A program made the position numbers and the translations under genes. Source: JAXLRU01 sp046330935 (GTDB lineage: Bacteria; Actinomycetota; Actinomycetes; Actinomycetales; Kineosporiaceae). From it: DNA of 64,000 nt. The notes beneath the pieces are model-generated. The model was given only the letters and a program-made list of their open reading frames with translations. It did not search any database and was not told where the DNA came from. The stretch's first letter is position 1; each line of letters starts with the position of its first letter. The DNA is taken from contig JAXLRU010000002.1 of NCBI GenBank assembly GCA_046330935.1, positions 372,001-436,000 on the forward strand. Direction: 5' to 3'. This document shows, in pieces, positions 8,528 to 15,466 of the stretch.

Positions 8528-9076
8528 TCATTCCCGGCGCGGTCCTCTACTCGCATACATGAGGCAGGCGGCAGCCAGCAGAGCAACGGCGAGAACCGGT
8601 GGCGTCGACTCGAGCATCGCGGAGACTCGATGCTGCGGCCCTGCGTCGAAGAACAGCGCTGCAAGCCCTGCCCCGGTGGGTAATAGCCAGGCGAGCTCGC
8701 CCAGTTGCGTCACGCCGATGATGCCCAGCGACAGAAGGGCGAGGAAGAGCGTGACATCCGGCCAAGGCCGCAGCGATCCGAGAACCACGGCCGGGGCCAC
8801 GCTCAGCAATGAAGCCACCACGACTGCGATGAGGACGGCCGTTCCCCACGGTCGCGCGCGAGGCAACGAGACCTGCAAGGAGGGGACCACGGCCTGGAGC
8901 GGGCTGAGGGCCACGTTGCTCACGCCGACCATCACGAGGACGCGTACGGGGACGGCATGGTCGACCAGAGGCACGGACAGCAGCACCTTGCGGAAGAGGA
9001 GCCCCGCGAAGGCGAGGCACACGAGAAGGATTGCGGCCGACAAAGCGCTGTGAGCCTTCAGGACCGCGCGCGTCAC
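8528..9076 (-). CDS. Small multi-pass membrane protein of ABC cassette
   Basis: 182 residues with about five hydrophobic helices (for example ALSAAILLVCLAFAGLLF, VLVMVGVSNVALSPL, AVLIAVVVASLLSVAPAVV, LALLSLGIIGV) and a basic C-terminus. No family is recognised. Its start overlaps the stop of the larger membrane protein by ATGA, so it is the last gene of a four-gene operon with an ABC ATPase and a secreted peptide. It may be a second permease half or an immunity-like partner. Its GC content is lower than that of flanking genes. Confidence 0.65.
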   Translation of the reverse strand: MTRAVLKAHSALSAAILLVCLAFAGLLFRKVLLSVPLVDHAVPVRVLVMVGVSNVALSPLQAVVPSLQVSLPRARPWGTAVLIAVVVASLLSVAPAVVLGSLRPWPDVTLFLALLSLGIIGVTQLGELAWLLPTGAGLAALFFDAGPQHRVSAMLESTPPVLAVALLAAACLMYASRGPRRE

Positions 9077-10293
9077 GGCATGCGCTCCGCGAGCGGGCAG
9101 GACAAGAGGATGCTGTAAGCCTCGCGGACAGAGGCGGGCGCCTCCACGTTACCGGCGCCCGAAGCCGCCTCCATCCGCCCCACGATCCAGTCGTGGACCT
9201 TCTTCTGCTGCTCGAGTAACGGCGGGGCATCCACCGCAGAGAACAGCGCCGAACACAGCCGAGGGGTGCTCAGCGTCGACGCAACGTCCCAGCGCGACAG
9301 GTGCCCTCCGCTCATGCCCTCCAGATCGAACATGAGGAGGCCACTGTCCGACGGGAAAGGACTCGTTGACGACCAGGAGTAGCGCTGCGCCCAGGAGATC
9401 CCGGAACCTGCCAGGATGCCATCCACGGCGACACTGAGATCCCTTGCCGCCACTTCGCTCAGCGGAAGTGCCTTGCTCGGCCCGCACACCCTGACGGTGC
9501 CGTCTGCACAACGCTCCGGGTCGGTCGCACGACGGAATACGTCACCACGGTCATGGACGACCATAAAGTTGATCAAACTCAAGATGGTGCATACTGCGAA
9601 AACCCCTGTCTGGACCCAGGACACACGTCGACGCACCACAGGGAACGACCAGCGCATCGCGCCGGCGACAAAAAGTAGAGCTGTTGAGATATGGACGGCA
9701 AGCGCAGCGAGGACATAGCTCGGATTGCGCTCCAGGTCGAGCATGGAGCCAAGAGTCGTGGCGACCCGAAAGATGCCGCCGACACCCATCTGATCTCCTA
9801 GTATGTCGGCCAGGTAAAACACGACGGCCGCGAGGGGACCGATGAGAATTCCCCGATTTACGCTGCCCATCAGAAGCCCGAAGGATGCGGCAAGGACGAG
9901 ATAGACCGGCACTTCCACGAAGACCCACAGATCGACAGCGCCGGCGGCGCCGTCGCCAAGGCAAGCGATGGTCACCCACGCGAGGGCAACGATCCATGAA
10001 GCCAGCGCCCAGACCAGGGAACCCCCCGCCAACCCGACCAAAGCACGCCGGCCCCTGGGCGTGGTGCGGGCCCATTGCAGCAGTGAGGGTTCGAACCGCC
10101 GGGCACGTTCATGAGCCACAATACCGGCCAGCAGAGGCCCCACCAGAAGCATCGGCATGCTGGCCTGCAGCGATGCCCACCCCCAGTCCATCGACCATCC
10201 TGTGTTGCTATTGATCAGCACCAAAGCGGCCACAATGAACCCTGGAACAACCCGCAGGCACAACGACCTGCGGACCCACAGAGGGATGCTCAT
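9073..10293 (-). CDS. ABC transporter permease-like membrane protein
   Basis: A 406-residue protein with a six-helix N-terminal membrane domain (roughly residues 10-255), including MLLVGPLLAGIVAHERARRF and ALVGLAGGSLVWALASWIVA. A soluble C-terminal region of about 150 residues follows, containing two Cys (PERC, RVCG). The helix layout resembles ABC-2-type permeases. ATG 10293 overlaps the ATPase stop, so translation is coupled. The extracytoplasmic C-terminal tail is unusual for ABC-2 permeases and could contact the secreted product of the same operon; that is inference. Confidence 0.7.
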   Translation of the reverse strand: MSIPLWVRRSLCLRVVPGFIVAALVLINSNTGWSMDWGWASLQASMPMLLVGPLLAGIVAHERARRFEPSLLQWARTTPRGRRALVGLAGGSLVWALASWIVALAWVTIACLGDGAAGAVDLWVFVEVPVYLVLAASFGLLMGSVNRGILIGPLAAVVFYLADILGDQMGVGGIFRVATTLGSMLDLERNPSYVLAALAVHISTALLFVAGAMRWSFPVVRRRVSWVQTGVFAVCTILSLINFMVVHDRGDVFRRATDPERCADGTVRVCGPSKALPLSEVAARDLSVAVDGILAGSGISWAQRYSWSSTSPFPSDSGLLMFDLEGMSGGHLSRWDVASTLSTPRLCSALFSAVDAPPLLEQQKKVHDWIVGRMEAASGAGNVEAPASVREAYSILLSCPLAERMP

Positions 10294-11057
10294 CCCTGCC
10301 GCCCGGTGATGATCCGCAAGAATCCCGATTCCGCGGCGGCCGACCCGCTCGCCGAGGGGTCCCCCAGGGACTGCAATTCCGCGAGTGGACCCATGAAACG
10401 CAATCGCCCCTCATGCAGCACAGCGACGTGGGACGCGACATCGACGACGTCTTCGATTACGTGGCTGCTCATGAGAACCGCCCTGTCGATGGAACGGATC
10501 GCTTCGACCATCTGTCGTCGTTGCTGCGGGTCCAGTCCAGTACTGGGCTCGTCGAGCAGAAGAACCTTGGCGTCGCAGGCCAGCGCCTGCGCCAGCGCGA
10601 CGCGGCGTCTCATGCCTCCGGAGAGCGAGCCGAGTTTGTGGTCGGCACGGTCGTGAAGCTCGACGAGCGCAAGCGCCTGGTCGACCCGCGCGCGAATGTG
10701 CCGAGAAGGCATCGCGCGCATCCAGCAGAGATAGCTGACGAGGTCTCTTACCGTCAGCCGAGGAGGGACAGACATCTCCTGAGGCATCAGCGCGACGTTC
10801 CCCAGAGCCGCGGCCCGCCCCTTGCCGTACAGGTTCTGCCCGTCCAGCCGAACATCTCCGGAGGTCGGCGTCAACCCTCCCGCGAGAATCCTCATCAATG
10901 TCGACTTGCCGGCGCCATTCACTCCGACAAGGGCCACTACTCGACCTGGCAGGGAAAAAGTGACCTCATCGAGGGCTCGCCTTTCCCCAAAGCAATGGGT
11001 GACGGCCCGCACAGACAAGACATCGCGAAAAGACTCAACGCCGACCCCCGAAGGCAT
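10290..11057 (-). CDS. ABC transporter ATP-binding protein
   Basis: 255 residues with all ABC ATPase motifs: Walker A GVNGAGKST, Q-loop (LMPQEMS), signature LSGGMRRRVALA, Walker B VLLLDEPSTGLD and the switch His in LMSSHVIEDV. The closest type is the ABC-2/CcmA group that powers export. It starts one base after the secreted-peptide gene stops (TGA C ATG) and overlaps the permease start, which makes a tight operon. The likely job is export of a molecule, or resistance, linked to the peptide at 11059. Confidence 0.9.
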   Translation of the reverse strand: MPSGVGVESFRDVLSVRAVTHCFGERRALDEVTFSLPGRVVALVGVNGAGKSTLMRILAGGLTPTSGDVRLDGQNLYGKGRAAALGNVALMPQEMSVPPRLTVRDLVSYLCWMRAMPSRHIRARVDQALALVELHDRADHKLGSLSGGMRRRVALAQALACDAKVLLLDEPSTGLDPQQRRQMVEAIRSIDRAVLMSSHVIEDVVDVASHVAVLHEGRLRFMGPLAELQSLGDPSASGSAAAESGFLRIITGRQG

Positions 11058-11058
11058 G

Positions 11059-11511
11059 TCAGAGCCGCCCGGTCGCCTGGCTGCCCGAGGGAGTGCAGGG
11101 GTTGGGCTTCAACAAACCCTTTTCCTGACACACCTTGACGGTCGTATACCATCCCGCCGTGCTCGAAACCCCTGCGTAAGCCGTCTTCTCCGCCATGAGC
11201 GCGAAGCTCGACCCACCGTCCGACCGAAGACCCGTCTTCACTCGAACGTAGGCATCCGAGCCAGTGGCATTGGCCTCGCCGTACGTCCGCCCACCACCCG
11301 TGCGGACATCACGGAGGTACACGTCGTACAGCTTGATGCCACCTCCAGAAACGGAGGCGACCTTACCGTAGCCCTGACCCTGGAGGTTCCCGTCGTCGTA
11401 AACGCTGAGGGTCCCCCAAGAGAACGCCCACGCCGCAGACGCGCCACCGATCATGACGCCCAACGTCGCCGCAGCCGAAGCCAACCCTCTGCGCCTGAAA
11501 GCCTTCGTCAT
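11059..11511 (-). CDS. Secreted 150-aa protein heading an ABC cassette, unknown function
   Basis: It has a clear Sec signal peptide (basic start MTKAFRRRGLASAAATLG, cleavage after SAAWA). The mature part of about 120 residues is rich in Gly, Ser, Tyr and Thr and begins FSWGTLSVYDDG; the two cysteines near the C-terminus (KVC and NPC) could form a disulfide. It contains no Lcn972 or lanthipeptide signature. Similar small secreted proteins beside ABC ATPases occur in Streptomyces (recollection, not searched). It is the first gene of the operon, so it may be cargo, a signal or a toxin-like peptide. The upstream region carries a run of Cs at about 11550-11562. Confidence 0.7.
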   Translation of the reverse strand: MTKAFRRRGLASAAATLGVMIGGASAAWAFSWGTLSVYDDGNLQGQGYGKVASVSGGGIKLYDVYLRDVRTGGGRTYGEANATGSDAYVRVKTGLRSDGGSSFALMAEKTAYAGVSSTAGWYTTVKVCQEKGLLKPNPCTPSGSQATGRL

Positions 11512-11625
11512 GCCATCATCTCCCGTGAACGAGCGACACCGGGGTGGCTACCCCCCCCCCTGTCATGTCGCCGCGCGAGCGTACCATGCATCCTTAGCGC
11601 CTTGGTTCTCGGCCTTAATCCTTAG

Positions 11626-12711
11626 CTAGTGCTCCGCGCTTGAGGTCTTCTTGCGGTTGGCCTTGGCGAGGATCTGGTCTGCGGTCTTGGTCCAGGTGAA
11701 GGGGTGGGGTCGGTCGTTCCAGCCGTCGATGTAGGCGCGGAGCTTGGCGTTGAGGTCCTTGACAGATGTGTGGGTCCCGCGGTGGATCGCTTGGCGTTCG
11801 GCGATGGAGAACCAGCTCTCGACGAGGTTCATCCAGGACGCGTGGGTCGGGGTGAAGTGGACGTGGACGCGGGGGTGCTCGGCGAGCCAGTCCTTGATCC
11901 TGGGGTGCTTGTGGGCGGCGTAGTTGTCCATGACGAGGTGCAGGTCGCCTGTGCCGGGGCCGGGAGGGTAGGCGCGCTCGACCTGCTTGAGGAACGCGAG
12001 GAACTCGCTGTGGCGGTGGCGGGGCTTCATCGCGGCGGTCACCTTGCCCGTGGCGATCTCCAGGGCGGCGAACAGGGTGCTGGTGCCGTGACGGACGTAG
12101 TCGTGGGAGCGGCGTTCGATCAGGTGGGGTTGGGTCGGTAGGACGGGGGCGGTGCGGTCCAGGGCCTGGATCTGGGACTTCTCGTCCACGCACAGCACGA
12201 TCGCGCCCTCCGGCGGGTCGAGGTACAACCCGACGACGTCGATGACCTTGGCCTCCAGTTCGGGGTCGGTGGAGAACCGGAAGCTCTCACTGCGCCACGG
12301 CTGGATCCCGTGCTCACGCCAGATCCGCGCGACGGCGTTGTCGGAGATCTTCAGGTGCGCGGCCAGCAGCCGGGTCGACCAGTGCGTGACCCCGTACTTC
12401 TTCGGTGGGGGCTTCAAGGTCGCCGCGACCACCCGCCGACGGTCGATCGTGCGCGGCCGCCCGCAGCGGTCCTCATCATGCAGCCCCGCGATGCCCTTGC
12501 CCTGGTACCTCTCACGCCAGGCGATCACCGTCGGCCGCGACACCCCGACCTGCGCCGCGATCGCCGTGTTCGACATGCCCTCCGCAGCCAGCAACACGAT
12601 CCGGGCCCGCTGGGCCAACCCGGCCCGGACACTGCTGGCCCGCACAAGACGCTCCAACTCGACCCGATCACCATCGCGCAACATCAACGCCGGAGCAGGA
12701 CGGTTCGCCAT
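11626..12711 (-). CDS. IS630 family transposase
   Basis: A 361-residue DDE transposase. The N-terminal HTH pair includes TAIAAQVGVSRPTVIAWRER and a second winged segment around KYGVTHWSTRLLAAHLKIS. The catalytic core has LCVDEKSQIQAL (first Asp), LVMDNYAAHKHP (second Asp) and WMNLVESWFS (Glu). The stop codon TAG is built from the TA target duplication plus the next host base, so the element does not carry its own complete stop. No frameshift is seen, and the protein is probably functional. Confidence 0.93.
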   Translation of the reverse strand: MANRPAPALMLRDGDRVELERLVRASSVRAGLAQRARIVLLAAEGMSNTAIAAQVGVSRPTVIAWRERYQGKGIAGLHDEDRCGRPRTIDRRRVVAATLKPPPKKYGVTHWSTRLLAAHLKISDNAVARIWREHGIQPWRSESFRFSTDPELEAKVIDVVGLYLDPPEGAIVLCVDEKSQIQALDRTAPVLPTQPHLIERRSHDYVRHGTSTLFAALEIATGKVTAAMKPRHRHSEFLAFLKQVERAYPPGPGTGDLHLVMDNYAAHKHPRIKDWLAEHPRVHVHFTPTHASWMNLVESWFSIAERQAIHRGTHTSVKDLNAKLRAYIDGWNDRPHPFTWTKTADQILAKANRKKTSSAEH

Positions 12712-12765
12712 ACCCCCATCGTCCCCGAACCCTAACCGTCAAACAAGTATCAGCGCGGAGCACTA
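11627..12765 (-). mobile_element. Intact IS630-family insertion sequence with TA target duplication
   Basis: Terminal inverted repeats GTGCTCCGCGCT (from 11629) and AGCGCGGAGCAC (to 12763) are flanked on both sides by TA (11627-11628 and 12764-12765), the target duplication expected of IS630/Tc1-type elements. The element is about 1.14 kb and holds one full-length transposase. It lies in the lower-GC island, downstream of nothing essential. Its clean ends and intact reading frame suggest a recent insertion. Confidence 0.93.
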
Positions 12766-12796
12766 GGTAGTAAGGGCAAACCTTTGGGGTCGGTAT

Positions 12797-12817
12797 GGTG
12801 GCCGCTTGTCGGCCACC
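12797..12817. terminator. Hairpin at right island edge
   Basis: Perfect 8-bp stem GGTGGCCG (12797-12804) / CGGCCACC (12810-12817) with a 5-nt loop. There is no T tract. It lies between the IS630 end and the PA14 array and could be a structural remnant of the island junction. Confidence 0.4.
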
Positions 12818-12843
12818 GTCATACGAGATCGCACCCCCAGGAA

Positions 12844-12861
12844 GGCGGCTTGTGAGCCGCC
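12844..12861 (-). terminator. Likely terminator of PA14-array gene
   Basis: Stem GGCGGCT / AGCCGCC with a 4-nt loop, 2 bp downstream of the stop at 12863 when read on the minus strand. Only a weak T-rich run follows. Confidence 0.5.
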
Positions 12862-12862
12862 C

Positions 12863-14352
12863 TTACCGCAGCTCCACGGTGAGGGCGTTGAGCTTCACGT
12901 TCGCCCCGCCCGCGCCGGCGCGCACGGTCAGCCGCCCGTCGGTGACCGGCACGACGGCGGCGCCGGTGACGAAGCGCTGCGACGACGACGGGACGCCGTC
13001 CACCACCCGCACGCCCTCGGCGTCCACGACGTGGCGGCTGTCGGTGTAGGAGGGGTCCCCGGAGACGCCGATCACCCGGTAGGTGCCCCTCGGCAACGCG
13101 AGTTCCCAGGTCGCGGCGCCGACGTGGACGAACGCGTCGCGCAGGGGTCGGCGAGCACCCGACGGTCGCGGGTGACGCCGCTGAGGTCGGCGGACCAGCC
13201 CGACCCGAGGCCGCGGTCGGCGGCGTAGCGCCCGCCGTGGTCGCGCAGGTAACCCGACGGTGCCGCGGTGGTGGCGGGGCCGAACGCGAACGAGTACCGG
13301 GGCAGCAGCCTGTCCAGGGGCACGACCTGCTCGGCACGTGAGGGCGACGACCAGCGCAGCTGCACCCGGGCCGGGCCGCCGCGTTCGCGGTAGTCCACCT
13401 GCACCCGCGCGGGTACTCCGGCGGTCAGCGGGACCGTCACGGTGAGGGTCTGCGCCCCCGTCACGCCCCACCCGTCGGCGGAGACCCCGTTCACCCACAG
13501 CCGCGCGCCGTCGTCAACGACCACGCTGACCTTGTAGAACTGCGAGAACTGCGGCACCAGTTGCCCCGACCAGCGCGCGGAGAACCCGTCGGGGGGCAGC
13601 CCGAACGGCGCCGCGGACCCCCAGTCGGCGTCGACGGTCCCCGCGAGGCGGTCCACGGACGTGCCGGTGAGGTCGGGCGTGGGGTAGAACCGCGCGATCA
13701 GCCCGCGCAGGCCGAGGTAGGCGGTGAGCGTGAGCGGGTCGGTGGGCGTGACGACGGTGTGGCTGGCGGCGCCGCCGTCGGACCAGCGCTCCAGGACGTA
13801 GCTGCGCGCATCGGGGTCGGTCTGCGTCCACGACGCGACGGTCAGCCGCAGCCCCGCCCAGGACGTGATCGTCGCGGGACCGGTGAGCGTGGAGCCGTTG
13901 ACGGCGACGCGGCGGCCCGGCGGGTACGTCGCGAGCGTCACGGGCACGGTGCGCGGCCGGAAGTGGCGGCTGACGACCGTCGTCCCGCCGTTGTCGTCGC
14001 GGGCGGTGAGCTGGATCTCCAGCCAGGTCGTCGTCGTCGCCGCGAGGCTCGCAGGCTGCGGGGCCGTCAGCGGGACGTCGTTGCCCTGCACGGGCCCGAG
14101 GTAGACGTCGGTGCCGGCGCCCTGGTGGCGCAGCACCACCCAGGTGAGGGCGCTGTCGGCCAGGCGCCCGCCGTCGGGGTCGGTGGCGATGGCCCGCAAC
14201 CGGTAGGCGCCCCCGGCGCTGAACTGCTCGCCGTCCAGGGGGCCCGTGATGGTGACGACGGGCGGGGACGTCGCGGCCGCCGCCGGCGCGACCCCCGCCG
14301 CCAGCAGCCCGAGGACCACCACCCCCCACGCCAGCGCACGACGTCCACGCAT
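12863..14352 (-). pseudogene. Secreted PA14-domain protein with one frameshift
   Basis: From ATG 14352 (preceded by a GGGGGAG ribosome site) the protein has a signal peptide (MRGRRALAWGVVVLGLLAAG up to AAA) and an Ig-like segment (PPVVTITGPLDGEQFSAGG). A PA14 carbohydrate-binding domain follows (LIARFYPTPDLTG, DADWGSAAPFGLPPDGFSAR, VSVVVDDGARLWVNG). The C-terminal galactose-binding-like domain shared with its two neighbours comes last (ATWELALPRGTYRVIGVSGD to NALTVELR). Both paralogues have five Gs on the plus strand at the DPLRD codons. Here 13144-13147 has four, shifting the frame. With one base restored the product is 496 aa. This is a true pseudogene or a homopolymer error. Confidence 0.8.
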
Positions 14353-14372
14353 CGCTCCCCCTCGGCTCCGCG

Positions 14373-15443
14373 TCACAACAGCTCGACCGTGACGGCGTTC
14401 AGCTTCACGTTGACGCCCCCGGCGCCGCCCCGCACCGTGAGGCGGCCGTCGGTCACGGGCACGTCCACGGAGCCCGTGACGAACCGGTTCACAGCGGTCG
14501 GGACGCCGTCGAGCAGCCGCAGCCCCTCGGCGTCGAGCACGTGGCGGCTGTCGAGGTAGGTCGGGTCGCCCGACATCGCCCACACCCGGTACGTCCCCTG
14601 CGGCACGGCGACCTCCCACCTCGCGTCCTGCACGTGAACGAAGGAGTCGCGAAGGGGGTCGCCCAGGACACGCCGGTCGCGGATCCGCGAGGAGACGTCG
14701 GCGGACCAGCCCTCCGGGACGACGCACGTGAGGCAGAAACCCCAGCCCGACTCGACGGAGAACCCCGGCGCCGGCGCCGACGCGTAGGGCTGGACGGAGA
14801 AGGCGACGCGGGGCAACAGCCGTTCGGTGGGGACCACCTCGTCGGGCTGCGACGGTGAGGACCAGCGCAACTGCACCCGCGCCCGCCCGCTGACCTCACG
14901 GAAGGCGAGGGCGACGTCGACCGGCACGCCCGCCGTCAACGGCAGCGTCAGCGAGCGCACCTGCGGCCCGCGTTCGGCCGGGTCCCCCGAGTACGAACCC
15001 GCGCCCGCCCGCGCGTTCACCCACAGCCGAGGTTGGTCGTCGGCGACGAGGCTGAGCGTGTACGTCTCGGTGTAGCGCGGCAGGATCTCGCCGTTCCAGA
15101 CCGCGGAGAAGCCGTCGGCTGGGATGCCCGCAGCGGGCGAGCCGTTGCCCCAGTCCATGTCGACCACCGGGTCCACGCGGTCCTGCCACGGGCCCGTCCC
15201 GTCGTAGCGGGCGTAGTACCGGGCGAACAGGCCGCGCCGGGTCCCGAAGGACGTGGGGCCCGCAACGACCGACGCCGTGGGCGCGGCAGCACCCGCAGGC
15301 CCGCGGTCGACCGACGCCGCGGGACGGTGCACGGCCGCGGCCCCGGGCGCCGCCCCGAGCAGCCCCGCCACCACTGCGCATACGAACGCTCCGACCAGCC
15401 GCGTCACCAGTCCCGCGGTCTCGCCGCGCCGACGCCGTCGCAT
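14373..15443 (-). CDS. Secreted PA14-domain protein
   Basis: 356 residues from ATG 15443 (GGGGGAGGGG upstream). A signal peptide with a long basic start (MRRRRRGETAGLVTRLVGAF) is followed by a PA14 domain at about 80-235 (GLFARYYARYDGTGPWQ, VDMDWGNGSPAAGIPADGFS, LSLVADDQPRLWVNA, RVQLRWSSPSQPDEVVP). The shared C-terminal domain spans about 255-356 (GDPLRDSFVHVQDARWEVAV, TYRVWAMSGDPTYLDSRHVL, NVKLNAVTVELL). No catalytic domain is visible, so it is probably a secreted polysaccharide-binding protein. It lies 20 bp from the next array member, in the same direction, and is probably co-transcribed from the sugar-dehydrogenase gene. Confidence 0.85.
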   Translation of the reverse strand: MRRRRRGETAGLVTRLVGAFVCAVVAGLLGAAPGAAAVHRPAASVDRGPAGAAAPTASVVAGPTSFGTRRGLFARYYARYDGTGPWQDRVDPVVDMDWGNGSPAAGIPADGFSAVWNGEILPRYTETYTLSLVADDQPRLWVNARAGAGSYSGDPAERGPQVRSLTLPLTAGVPVDVALAFREVSGRARVQLRWSSPSQPDEVVPTERLLPRVAFSVQPYASAPAPGFSVESGWGFCLTCVVPEGWSADVSSRIRDRRVLGDPLRDSFVHVQDARWEVAVPQGTYRVWAMSGDPTYLDSRHVLDAEGLRLLDGVPTAVNRFVTGSVDVPVTDGRLTVRGGAGGVNVKLNAVTVELL

Positions 15444-15466
15444 CGCCCCTCCCCCGTTCACGGTGC

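Noticed and set aside
11059..11511. Lactococcin 972-type bacteriocin
   Set aside because: The ABC context fits, but the mature protein is about twice as long and the family's conserved pattern is not visible.
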